Assembly (NCBI GenBank): GCA_001051155.2
Contig: JYIP02000008.1
Location: forward strand, 3,038,001-3,102,000
Origin: Chrysoporthe austroafricana
Taxonomy: Eukaryota > Ascomycota > Sordariomycetes > Diaporthales > Cryphonectriaceae
Length of the DNA: 64,000 bases
Direction: 5' to 3'
The notes below the pieces were generated by a model. It had not been told where the DNA came from. It did no database searches and saw only the letters and a list, made by a program, of their open reading frames with translations. This document shows, one piece after another, positions 32,795 through 44,800 of this stretch. A program made the translations under genes and the position numbers. Each line of letters begins with the position of its first letter. Within the stretch, counting starts at the first letter, position 1.

Positions 32795-35692
32795 ATGTCC
32801 ACTCCTCGAAAACGCCTCTCCTGCGACCGGTGCCATGCGCAGAAATTACGTTGTCCCCGAAAGTCGTATGCTGATGAGGAGAGCTGTGGGAGGTGTCTGC
32901 GCCACGGTACCAAGTGTGTGTACAGCGTGGCACTCCCCAAGGGCCGTCCTCGTTCCAAACCTGAGCCTTCTACGCACCGCACTTCCGCGCGGGTGCCCAG
33001 GCTCTCCCATGGCTATGATAGCATTATATCGGCAACCACGGTGAGTTCACATCGGGTCCGGTCACATGACAGAGAATTTCGTGCTGATGTCTGAGAAAAC
33101 AAAAAAGCAGAAGGTGCATTTGGACGACACGGTGGGCCTCTCACCGGACTCCCTCCGGCGCGTCTCGGCTGTGCTTGATGACTCTTTTACGTTCCTAGGC
33201 GACGGAGAACAGCCATTGCCGTCGAGATCCCAGGAATACCCGCTAGCGCCTCAATCCACGGATGTCAACTTCTTGGCTTTCTCGCCCGCCCAATTGACAA
33301 CATGGCACGATATGAGGGGGGCCATCCAGGCGCTTGCAGCTACAGCAGACGCAGGGCGATCGCAGGCCATGACCTCAGTGCTCCAGGGTTACACCGAACC
33401 TCGACAGCCATTGATGGAAAGTTTGACATTTCCAGAGGATAGCATCGTTCCTGTTCCAACTTCCATCGGACCCATCCAACGGCCCTGTCCTGAGTTTGAC
33501 CGGCCGGGAAGGGAGAGGGACCAGCAGCCACTGGGCTACACGACTCCAGGGACTGTCTCGGGAGACAAATCGTCACCTTACGTTGAAAAATCCTTCTGGG
33601 GCCTCATTCAAAGCCAGGTATGCCCCGGATGGCACCGCGAGGGTGTTTTTTCTCCAGCTCACACATGCTAGGAGCCCCTTTGCATTCCTATCACGGGCGC
33701 CTCCAATATTCGTGCTGCAGAACCGGTACCACCCACCGCATGCTCTTTTGATGAGGCATACCTACTAGACCTGGTCAACGACATCCCTAGCAAGGCAATT
33801 TGTGACAGCCTTATACAGTCCTTCACCTCTCGCATCTACCCTCTCCAGCCACTCGTTGATCTCCCTACTTTGCGCAGAGACTATAGTGTCTTCTGGGAAC
33901 TGCACCCCCACGATAAGCCCCGTAGCTCAAAGTCGACACATCACTTGAAAGACCCCACCTTTATCTCCGTCCTCTTTGCTGCTCTATACTGCGGTGCTGT
34001 CGCTGTCCCAGCCAGCCTCTGGTCGCAGTCACCAGCATTGAGAAGCACCGACATGTCGACACTGACCAATGGGCTGAAAGCCGCGTACTCCAAGGCTCTT
34101 GACCAATTTCGCCATCCCAGGAATGCTACACTGAACACTTTAACCGCTTCGCTCCTCGATCATTGCGTTGCTAGGCTCGATGGCACCGCCGCCCAGACTC
34201 GCTCATTTGTGAGCAAGGTAGTCCACACGGCGCAATATATGGGGCTTCATCGGGATCATACTACCAAGGGCCTCAATCCGACCATGCGAGAGTTGCGACG
34301 ACGCATCTGGTGGCACGTGGTCTGGCTGGACGTCCAGTGTTCGCTCCGGCATGGCTCACAGATGCACTGTGGAGCTGAAGGCTACCAGTGGGATGTGCAG
34401 GTGCTGTGTGATCCAGCTCTAGAGGCTACGGAAGACACTCAGCCTATGGTTGCAAATTCTTTGCCAATGTCGAACGCCTATGGGCATTCGTTGTCACTGC
34501 GTTTCGCAGTAGGGAGTGCCGAGGTGGCGAGGTTTCTGCATGCGCTGTTGCATCGTGTAAACAGCTGCCATGAGTTTGGACAAGCAGATCTCGACGTCCA
34601 CTTGAGGCGCTATAAAACGCTACATGCCAAGCTAGCTATGATCATTACTGGCTTGGCTGCCCAAGACATCCCAGGACAGGGACAGAGCCACGTGTCCGAC
34701 TCTATCGTGTCAAAGGATGAATCTTCTTATGGTCGTGATGAGCAACTCACCGCCTTCATCTCACTGACAAGGGTTGCTCTCACAGCATTGGTTAAGGGGT
34801 CCTTGATGGTACTACAGAAAGTCTTCCTCGGCCACGTCAGTCTTACAGTGCAACAAAATCAGATGCTATGGACAAGGTAAATCACAAACCATCTAGTTGG
34901 TGTACGGACGGACGGAGGCTTAGGCAACAGTCGCTAATCATCTTACACAACAGTACCTTCCGGCTGAGTGTTGACGTCGTCACTCACGAGCTTGAGATCG
35001 CAGAAGCGCCGATGTCTTCAACTCACTTGTGGTATTTGAAGTCTAATATGGCCACACTCGCTTTATCGGCAATTTTTATCATTTTGAGCCACCTCAAACG
35101 TGATCCCACAGCGGAGCACGGCCAGGAGGCGCTAGAAATTGTTGACCGGACACTCAACCTTTTCTCTCCTGCCGAGACATCCCCGAGCCCGCAATCTTCG
35201 GATACTTCACCTTGCCCTGCCAGCCCAGAGGAAGAATTAGACGCCGAGTGGCAATCACTCAAGATCATGCGTGCCAGTATTGCTGTTCCAACGTCGCAGC
35301 GTATCTCAGAGATACACGAGAGCTTCCATAACTCCAGCGATCAGGTCAAGACGTTGGTTACTTTTGACCTCAGCCCGAATAGTGCTATTTCCGTAGCCGA
35401 ATACTCCCAAAATTTGCAACACATGTTTCTGGAGCCTTCATCGTTCGCAGGTGGACAAAGCAATGCGCCAGAGATGGTCCCATCCCTGAGCGCCTCGGTA
35501 CAAGACATTGAGTCCGCAATTCCTCATCCGGGGCTTACGGCGTACCGAGAATCTGAGGAAACTCGGGTGGGAAAAGCCTGTCCTGCACTAGAGTCATCAC
35601 ATAGGGATATCTTGTTTAATAGGGCAGGAAATTTCTCAAATTCCGAGAATGTGCAGCAAGACTTACCTTGGTGCTCATTCTTCGGCCCATGA
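32795..35692 (+). CDS. Zn2Cys6 transcription factor, AflR-like cluster
   Basis: Four exons (32795-33040, 33111-33617, 33672-34876, 34954-35692) give 898 residues in frame. I chose the ATG at 32795 because the zinc cluster starts nine residues later; an upstream in-frame ATG would add only low-complexity sequence. The cluster uses Cys10, 13, 20, 31, 34 and 41, with a long 10-residue loop between the third and fourth cysteines, like the AflR group. Then come a polar linker and the fungal regulatory domain (SFTSRIYPLQPLVDLPTLRRDY, RRRIWWHVVWLDVQCSLRHG). The RRRIWWHVVWLD stretch is characteristic. A Ser/Pro-rich C-terminus follows. It is a nuclear activator or repressor. Its place between the SnoaL-like gene and the oxygenase suggests a cluster-specific role alongside the bANK protein. 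Confidence 0.88.
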
Positions 35693-36873
35693 CCTGGTGC
35701 TCGGATGGTTTAGGCCCGGTTAAGTAGCAGTTATGCTTCTAGTTTATTGCGACTGCATCAAACTGGAAAGATGCCATTATCATACCATACCTTCGAGAGA
35801 CTCCCGTGGTTTCACTGGAGACGCATAACCCCCAAGACCCACTCCAATACGACAAGCATATTAAAGGACACTTCATACAGTCTTGTTTAAATTTCACACG
35901 TGCTCTCCAGCATTGCTTAAGGACTGTGGAGAGCCGCTGAAGTTTCTATTTTGGCCGGTTTATAGGAATTCTCCAAACGCGCAGTCTCGGACCAATTATT
36001 GATTATACTATAATTTCTAAGTGTTTATAGTGAGATCTAAGGAACACATGAAATGATGACTCTTTTTTTTATTTTTGTGTTTTTTTTTAAGAAAAAAAAA
36101 AAAGAAGAAGAAGAAGAAGAGGAAGAAGAAAGAGGGTGGAAACGGAGATCTCATGTTCTTGCGATATCGATCAGGCCTTGCCATAGACGGGTTCAGGTTT
36201 GTAGCGTTTGCTGTAGCAGAAACCTATGCATGGAAAGGTGGGGAAACCCCCCAGCAGAAATAACTATCAGGGTACCTATTGCGCACTCCTGCAGAAGTCA
36301 CGGAATATGCAAGGTCATCTTCTAGGGTTCAAAACTTATTAGCCGACTTGAGGTAACCGGCACGCAAGCTTATGTCCTCGGTTGGACCAAGCTTGCCAGA
36401 TACGCCTGCAAGATGACATGGGAGGGTCACGGATGAAGTGGAATCACACATCAAAATGCAGGGGGGGGGAGATGCAAGGGGTCGGCGGATTTGTGACATC
36501 CTAGCAGGTAGACCCCGTTGTGCATGAACGTGGCCGTGTCGTCGTGGCTCAGAAACTAGGTGCCCTCGTCACGATCAACACGAGGCGCGATCGACAGCGT
36601 CTAGATGTCAATTATGCCGAAGCGTTGAATGTACAAAATTCAACACGCCACTTGGCTTCATGTTGTACGACAGGCCCGTATCGTTGTATACCGAAAAGAA
36701 ATTTAGTTCTGATCTAGACATAAACAAGGAATAAAGCCCATGCATACTTAAATGTTCCTAAGTTCAAGTGTAGATAGATGCAGACGGACACCAGGATCCA
36801 CGAAGCTGAGTTCATACTAAACAGTTCGAAACTCTCACACTAAGTACTTATCATTTATCCTAAAGAGTCAACA
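35693..36873. promoter_or_regulatory. spacer and promoter of the 2OG oxygenase
   Basis: This 1.18-kb spacer contains an A-tract and a GAA microsatellite at 36089-36130 and a G8 run near 36463. No gene is seen. The oxygenase promoter must lie in its right part. Confidence 0.5.
36089..36130. repeat. poly-A / GAA microsatellite
   Basis: An A12 tract runs into about seven AAG/GAA triplets. Confidence 0.85.
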
Positions 36874-38147
36874 ATGGCGACAGACGCAGTTGTGGTGGAC
36901 AATAACGAGAAATACATCCCTACGATCGACCTTCGTAATTACTTTGACAGCACGTCCGCAGCAAGCAAGCAGGACCTCATTGAGCAGGTGAGGAGGGCAT
37001 GCCTGGACCATGGGTTCTTTCAAATTGTAGGACATGGAGTACCTGTTGAACTCCAACGACGAGTGCTTCGTGCCTGCAAGACCCTGTTTGACTTGCCCAA
37101 CGAAAAGAAGACGGCGCTCTCCCTTCACAAGTAGTAAGTCATCTTTCAGGGAGTACAGCCCCAGTCTGAGCCCTTCCTTAGCTGAGAGTATTCTGTACTC
37201 GAAGGCGACCATTCTTGGTAGTTTCTCCTTCGATACCCACGCACTCATAGCCTCTTGTTCAATTTGCCTCTTATAGTAAGCACTGACTCTATGGAACTCA
37301 TCTAGTTCTTGGCGCAGGGGTTACGAAGGTCCTGGTCAGCAAAAGGCGAACGATCCGCACAAAGGCGATCTCCTTCCTGACGCAAAAGAGGTGTGCCAGT
37401 CTCAAAGAATTGACATTCTTGATTAATTACTTACAATTACAAACAGGGTTTCTTTGTGGGAAAGGACTTGCCCCTTGAGGAGGTTGGATTTCTGAAGGGC
37501 CCGAATGTCTGGCCCCCAGACTTGACCGACGAGGAGTTCCGGAAGCCTATCGAAGAGTATTTCAATCATCTCCTACATGTTGGACACATGGTCATGGAGG
37601 TCCTCATCGTGAGTCTCGGGCATCCGGCGACGCTCCTAGACACCTTCACGAAGGATACCGCCATGTAAGTGAACCTGCATCTTATCACCTTTTTGCATGA
37701 CCCTGACTGGTGGATGTTTCCAGGTTCCTGAAACTTCTTCGCTACCCGGAGCACACTTTCGCAGACCCGCGCCAGTTCGGGTCTGGGCAGCACACGGATT
37801 ATGGCGGCATTACGATCCTCCTCCAACAACACGGCCAGGACGGACTAGAGGTCTGGCACGCTGCCACGCGGCAGTGGATCGCACTACCTGCTCTTGAGGA
37901 CAAGTTCGTTATAAATCTCGGTGACCTGATCCAGAAGTGGACAGGAGGCGAGTACAAGAGTACGCTTCACAGAGTGATCAACAAGTCTGGTTCAGAGAGA
38001 TTTGCCGTGCCCGCATTCTGGCATGGTAATCTGGATGCTACGAATCCCCTGGATCCCAGTGACAAGGATGTCGAAACAGTGCAGCAGCACATCAAGAAGA
38101 AGTTCTACAAGGGTTATGGGCTGACGGATGAGGTCGCCGCTGCTTGA
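36874..38147 (+). CDS. 2-oxoglutarate/Fe(II) dioxygenase (IPNS-like)
   Basis: Four exons (36874-37133, 37306-37390, 37447-37664, 37724-38147) give 328 residues in frame. It has the two-part structure of the isopenicillin-N-synthase-like family: an N-terminal DIOX_N part (YIPTIDLRNYF, then CLDHGFFQIVGHGVP), and a C-terminal 2OG-FeII core. The metal ligands are His and Asp in GQHTDYGGITIL and His in KSTLHRVI. The 2OG-binding pair is Arg and Ser-type in the RFAVPAF segment, where the canonical R-x-S reads R-x-A. The enzyme would hydroxylate, desaturate or cyclise a cluster intermediate using O2 and 2-oxoglutarate. The Ala in place of Ser is worth checking but does not by itself mean inactivity. 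It is convergent with the P450. Confidence 0.88.
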
Positions 38148-38837
38148 TTGGCAGAGGTTATGTTCGTCAGCAAGTCCTGTTGGACACTGATATTGCCTTG
38201 AGATCAAAGTCGAGGATGCTAGACACGGAAAGCTTAAAGTCCGGGATTTCTGAGATCTTGTATTGCGATGCAGCATCGTTCTTAGTCGTGAACTCTAAGC
38301 AAGTGATGAATCGTTATCCTTATAATTACTTTTGGGCCTGGCTGTTCTTCCACACTATATCAAGGAAATAAATAACGTTTGTTGCACGATCCTATCCCGT
38401 CTCTTGATCTTCGGCCGATTCGCATCGTTGAACGCCTTTCGATCGTAGATTATGGAGAATTTTGTCAAGTAGTCCTATACTGTTTCTAGGAGAACAATGA
38501 TGTCCCATAACCTCACGTATAGGCACTACCTATTCTGGCTCCGATCTCAGGTCAGGAATATCAGCTTATCCAATGTGTGGTAGGTATCCAACACCCTACA
38601 AGCATACTCGGCCGGCCTGGCAGGGGACTATTGTGTACAAATCTAGTTTAGTGCATTGGCCATTCGTGAGTACAACACTAGAGGTAAAAGTTTATGTGAG
38701 ATTGAAGATATTAAAACGCACCGGCATCACCGCGGCTCAAAACTAAGTAATTGCCGCTTATGATAGCACACCATAGTACTTCTCATTCTACCAGAGACTC
38801 TATGCATACGTAGGTCATTTTACCAGATGAGGCTTCT
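38148..38837. other. intergenic, converging 3' ends
   Basis: This 690-bp gap separates the dioxygenase (plus) and the P450 (minus). It is moderately AT-rich with no coding signal. Confidence 0.5.
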
Positions 38838-40875
38838 CTAGCTCCTAGCAACCTCTTTTAGTCTCACTGCTAACTGTGGTTTCACCCAAAGCCTCATTAC
38901 CCTACATCGACTCAGCCAGTCATAACTTCTTTGATCCAGTTCCAAGTCGAAAGACCACAGGATTTTAGTCATGATAAGTCGCATCTCTGCATAAGCGAGG
39001 TTGCGCCCTAAACAACTACGCGGGCCAAAACTAAAAGGCTGCCAGGTAGCCTTATTGTCACCGGCATAGGACTCGTCTCCAAGCCTGACCGGACATTAAC
39101 GATGTGCGTGGAGTATGGTATGATAGAGGGGAGGAACGCACCATCGCTCTGGAACGAAAGAATCCGCGTCCTTGAAGTTCCGTTCCGAATGGTATGCTGC
39201 GTAGTGGCTTACGGAGACGACCGTGCTTTCTGGTATGTATAACCCGCTGACATACTCGCCGCCTCTATTCACCACCCGGCCAAATCCGACAGGTACAGGT
39301 GGGAAGAGCCGGAGAGCCTCGTATAGGCAAGCTGACAGATATGGTATCTCACTGACGGCAGTCAGGGTGATGTCGTCGTATTTGCCGAATTTTCCCCGAA
39401 TCTCGTTCTTGAGCCTTTGCATGGCCACGGGATTTTTCAATAACAACCACGTCGCGGCGCTGAGAAGCGAAGCGGTCGTTTCTGAGCCGGCATTCAACAT
39501 CAGGCTGGCGTTTGAATCGATTTCGGCGCGAGATAGCTTGACGCCTTTGCTTCCATTGTTCGCCAGGATCAAGGTCATGAAATCAGGGCGGGCTGTCTCT
39601 CGGTCGATCCTCTTTTTGACCTGCACAGAGACCCATGTCTACGCCCGTCAGCGGTCGCCAGGAGCTGACAACAAGGAAAAGAGAGAAATAAGGAATAGGT
39701 CCATACTAGATATTCCTTGCGTTTTTGTATCGAGCTATTATCGACGACAAGGTTTCCGAGGTACTTTAACCAAGGAAAATGCGCAAGGACGTAGAGAACT
39801 CTGAGCGACTTGAACGATTCCAGGAGCAGAGCTACAATCCCGTGGGTTGAAAGGTCTTGTAAGCATCCAAAGGGCTCACCTGAGGGGTCAAAAAGTTAGT
39901 CCACTATCCTGAGTTGGGAATATAATTACAATAACCGACATACCAAACATCAAATCTGCTATTACATCGAAAGTCGTCCTAATTTTTTAGTTAGAGAAAA
40001 GTACAGCCCGAACTCAGCAATAAAGCTCCGGAGAATCCTACCAGTTATACCACTTGACCATGTCCACCGGTCCATGGCCCTGCGCTGCGACTTCCCGCAG
40101 TCTTCCGACCAGTTGATCAACATAGCCCTGGACAAGAGGTTCTTGTGCTGTCACGGCTTTCTCACTGAATGCGTGTGCCAAGACTCGACGACCTGCAGCA
40201 CGAATGAGCATTAGTTACACGGGGGTTTGGAAAGCCAGCCAATACAAAAACGGGATGATGAGTGCTCTGACGCACCTCTTGAGTGGTCCTCGTCGTCCGC
40301 ATGCAAGATAGAGGGTACTCCATTTTCAGGCTTGACATACCACGCAGGGTCCTAGGGATGAGGTTACACTAGTCTCTAGACATTAAGTGGATATTTGTGA
40401 CACACCTTGTACATGTTCAAATGGCCTTTGAGCTTGCCGGTGCGGAATCCTGCAGGTGGTGTCAAACACAGTCGTAGGAGCCTCCGTCATGTGGAATAAC
40501 ATGGTCGACTACTCACCGTAGATGTCCGGAAACGCAGTTTCCCCAGATATGAAGGACACTTCCTTTGGTCCAATCCTGACCGCATCTCCGTACTTCTTGT
40601 GCAATCGCACAGTATTCTCTACTGTACTTCCCGCCAGCATGTGTCTCGCGTACGGAATCATAGACAAGGCATTCAGCTTCGGCCCTGGTATATGACTCAA
40701 ACCACCGAAGTAAAGCGAGTGCATGATCTTGTATAGTAGATAGACGAATGTCTGGCCGGGAATCAGCCAAGTGCCTACGATGAGGCTTCAGTGGTAACAA
40801 GGGACAGCTCACCAATGCAGCAGCGGCGCCCAGGAGCGCCAAGATCTTGGCCCGCTTGTCTTGGAATCCATCCAT
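38838..40875 (-). CDS. cytochrome P450 monooxygenase
   Basis: This minus-strand gene with about eight introns starts at ATG 40875 ([16 protein letters not shown], a membrane anchor completed in exon 2 as [15 protein letters not shown]). After splicing it shows [10 protein letters not shown] (proline hinge), [14 protein letters not shown], the C-helix region [17 protein letters not shown], the I-helix oxygen-binding motif AGSETT, the K-helix ExxR as [17 protein letters not shown], and the haem loop [11 protein letters not shown] with the cysteine ligand. The stop is the TAG at 38838-38840. It is an ER-bound monooxygenase that needs NADPH-P450 reductase. Divergent sharing of a promoter with the PKS-NRPS makes a role in oxidising the polyketide product likely. 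The precise CYP family cannot be assigned by eye. Confidence 0.9.
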
Positions 40876-41884
40876 GTCAGATTATGGGTAACTAGAAATT
40901 TACTGTGATCTGAAATGGCAACGCCAAGAGCCGGCGATGCCAAGAGAGGCCGGGGAGACGGAGTTCAAATGGGAGCTTTGGAGTCGCTAAACTACATCCT
41001 AGGTGCAGGTTAATTCCGATGTGTTCGGGATGCAGCTCGACAAAAAAATCCACACTCGGGGCTGTCCCCGACTAATTACCTGTCGTATACCTCGTTATGT
41101 GTGGTAACGCACACGTTGGGCAATAAAAAAATCCCGACTGGATTTTGCAATGTGGGTTGCCATTGGCTTGATAAGGGAGGCTGATCTTCTGATCGGCATT
41201 ATGCTGTATGCAGCCTTACTGTGCAACAACGCGCGTTCGGCGGATTTCAGATAATACTGGCAGCTGACGCCAGCATTCTCCCGCTCAAAACAGTGCTTCG
41301 GCTGTATAGACTTAGATAGGAGGATCTTTAGCTATATGTAACGTATGGATAGTAAAATTGAGGTACAGCTTAGTGGAGGCAACAAACATCAAGTCTTACT
41401 TTGGTTCCAGGTGATGTAACCATCTTTCAGGCTGTTATTTTCACAACGATGTATCCGTAAGTCACCGTCAGTATGTTATTCTGATGACCCAGATGTATCC
41501 TTTTTGCAACTCTGATGATGATCTTCACGATCTTGTAGGGTGCTGGTTTGGGATCAGCCTGGGGTTTACGGATGGGTACTAACCATCGGCTGAATCTTGA
41601 CTTGCAAAATACACAAACAAATTGGCTGAGTTATTTGCCCGATGTTCTCATCACTGTGGGTCTGTAGTGAATTTACGATCGCTTCGAGTTCCACGCTCCA
41701 TGTTGCAACTTTCAGCGCACCAGCTAAATCAAAGCCTCCACTTACTAGAATAAGATATCAAGATATTTGGCACTTGTTCATAGAATAGTTCCCCTATATC
41801 CTCCACACAGGAGCAAACTTAGGGTCTCCGTGAAGTTTTAAGCCGTTGGATCAACCTCATCTGATCCTCCGTTAAGAGCATCTC
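40876..41884. promoter_or_regulatory. bidirectional promoter, P450 and PKS-NRPS
   Basis: This 1-kb region lies between the two start codons. Its clearest element is the near-perfect palindrome at 41056-41071 (listed separately). A second G/C patch with CCGG is at 40929-40962. The half nearer the PKS-NRPS is AT-richer. A shared promoter implies joint expression. Confidence 0.6.
41056..41071. promoter_or_regulatory. inverted repeat TCGGGG-N4-CCCCGA
   Basis: Two 6-bp arms flank CTGT. The site can also be read as CGG-N8-CCG, the everted/inverted form used by many Zn2Cys6 dimers. It lies 185 bp from the P450 ATG and about 815 bp from the PKS-NRPS ATG. The sequence is clear; the function is inferred. 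Confidence 0.45.
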
Positions 41885-44800
41885 ATGAGAATGGCTAACT
41901 TCTCAGCAGAGCCCATCGCCGTTGTTGGTAGTGGTTGCCGCTTTCCGGGACGTGTGAATTCGCCCTCATCATTATGGAAGCTCCTTGAGAAGCCCAGGGA
42001 TGTCTCCAAAGAGATACCGGACGAACGATTTGAGCTGAAGGGATACTATCACCCCAAGGGCTCGCACCATGGGACGACAAACGTGCGGAGAGCGTACATG
42101 TTGGACGAGGATGTGCGTCTGTTTGATGCCACCTTTTTTAACATCAGCCCAAATGAGGCCGATGCCATAGGTATAAGCCCACGTATCTCCTCGAGTTTAC
42201 ATAATTTCAACAACCAACGACACATACAATACCGAATGTTCTATGCTGACTGAGCCAACAGACCCTCAACAACGACTGTTGATGGAAGTGGTCTACGAGG
42301 CCCTCGAGGCCGGCGGCCATGCTATAGAGAGGTTACGCGGTTCAGATACCTCTGTAATGGTTGGTACCATGTCGGTCGACTACAATGACATATTGATCCG
42401 AGATGTCGAGAGCATGCCTACATACTTTTCCACTGGCACATCGCGGGCTATCCTCGCCAACCGAATCTCGTACTTCTTTGACTGGCATGGCCCATCTATG
42501 ACGATCGATACGGCTTGCTCGTCTAGCATGGTGGCTTTGCACCAGAGCGTCCGGGCTCTACGTGCCGGCGAGTCGCGTGTATCCATTACAGGTGGAACAG
42601 AGTTGTTGCTTGGACCAGGTCAGTAATGCTTACTGATCAGTAGGTCCAGAGTTTCCAAGAACGCCCTGGCTAACTATATCCATGTCCTTTCAAACAGAGC
42701 AATTTGTTGGGGAAAGCAAAATGAATTTGTTGTCCCCGACTGGCCGCTCCAGGATGTGGAGTGCTGATGCCGATGGATACGCTAGAGGAGACGGCATCGC
42801 AGCCCTAGTCTTAAAGAGATTGAGCGATGCCATTGCCGATGGGGACCATATCGAGTGCCTGATTCGGGAAACCGGGGTGAATCAGGACGGCAAGTCGACG
42901 GGCTTGACGGTCCCCAGCACGGAAGCCCAGGCGGCTTTGATCACGAACACCTACGCTCGGGCAGGTCTTGATATCTCAAACCCACGCGACTGGCCTCAGT
43001 TCTTCGAAGCTCGTAAGTGGATTAATCAAATATAATCCTTCCCATGTTACCCCCTTTTCACAAACTTGCATACCTCTTAGGGGTTATTGAGCGACGAGAT
43101 CGACAGTTGGGTGCCTATTCACTGCTGAAATACCTCAGATCTGTGCTCGAGAATCTCCCTAGGAATGACGTGCACAACTGACTAACACCAAATGTTTCAG
43201 ATGGCACTGGTACTAAGGCTGGTGATCCTCGGGAAGCTGCCGCGATCAAGCAATGTTTTGGTGGTCAACAAGTGGACGAGAGCCCTCTCTACGTTGGATC
43301 TATCAAGACCATCATTGGACATACTGAAGGCACAGCCGGGCTGGCTGGTGTGCTGAAGGCCTCTCAGGCACTACGACATGGGATCATCCCCCCGAACATG
43401 CTCCTCAGTCGGATGAATCCGGAAGTCGAGCAGCACTGCGATAATCTAATCGTGCCAACAAAAGCTATAGCATGGCCTGCACTACCCGAAGGCGTCCCAC
43501 GACGAGCGAGTGTCAATAGCTTCGGTGAGTATGGCCTGCACTCTTTACAACGCTACAATTTGGTGCTCGTGCTTGCTGACGTCTCTCGGAAGGCTTTGGA
43601 GGAACAAATGGACATGCCATCTTAGAGAGCTACTTTTCCCCTTCGAAGACTGGCTCAACGAAACTTGTGGACAGTAACATCAGCATCCCGTCTTTTATGT
43701 TCACAACTTTCACATTCTCCGCAGCCACAGAAGAGTCTCTCGTGTCACTCTTGCAAAACTACTCCGACTTCTTGAAGACAGACCAAGGCACTGCCACTGA
43801 TCTTCACGACTTAAGCTGGACTCTCCAATCGCGGAGATCTGCGCTGCAATTCAAGAAGGCCTTTTCGGCTTCAAGCCCAGAGGCACTGGCGTCTAAGATC
43901 GACAAGACACTGGAGTTGGCTAAAGGTGCCCCTGGCACGAACGTGGGCACTCGATCAACCCATGCTAAGCCCCGGATCCTAGGTGTATTTACCGGGCAAG
44001 GAGCACAGTGGCCGACGATGGGTGCCGAACTGCTCGCCGCAGCTGTGGTCCGGGAGAAGATCGAACAACTCGACCAGTCCCTGGCTACGCTTCCGGAGTC
44101 GGACCGTCCGTTGTGGAAGATTGCCGACCAGCTTTGTGCCGGCAAAGAGCAGTCTCGTCTGAAAGAAGCTGCCCTGGCGCAGCCGCTTTGCACAGCCCTT
44201 CAGATAGTTCTCGTTGACTTGCTACGCAGCGCTGGCCTAGGCTTCGAGGTAGTAGTGGGACACTCTTCTGGAGAGATTGCGGCAGCATACGCCGCGGATT
44301 TCATCTCTGCGCACGATGCTATTCGGATTGCGTACTATAGAGGTGTGCACGCGAAAAGCGCCCGCGGCCCAAAAGCGCAGAAGGGTTCCATGATGGCCGT
44401 CGGGACGAGTCTTGAGGATGCACAGGAGCTTCTTGACCTGCCGGCGTTCAAAGGCCGCGTGCAAATCGCTGCTCATAACTCAGCTGCCAGTCTGACCCTC
44501 TCCGGCGATGCCGGCGGCATCGCCCACGCTAAGCGGGTCTTTGACGAGGAGAAGAAGTTCGCTCGAATCTTGCTCGTTGATACGGCATACCACTCGCATC
44601 ACATGTTGCCCTGCTCCGAGCCGTATATGGACTCCCTGCGCGCTTGCGAGATCCAGGTTAACTCGAATAGCCTGACATCCTGCGCCTGGTATTCCAGCGT
44701 GCGAGGCGGCGAGTTGATGGAACCCTCGGAAGATCTCAATGCCACATACTGGAGAGATAACATGGTCAATGCTGTGCTATTTGCGGACGCGGTTAAAAGC

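Noticed and set aside
36053..36325. 90-codon plus frame over the poly-A/GAA tract
   Set aside because: It is a translation of a microsatellite (Lys/Glu run) with no conserved part.
38230..38837. small open frames between the oxygenase and the P450
   Set aside because: No similarity and no splice structure. The P450 C-terminus is clear at 38838, so this is 3' spacer.
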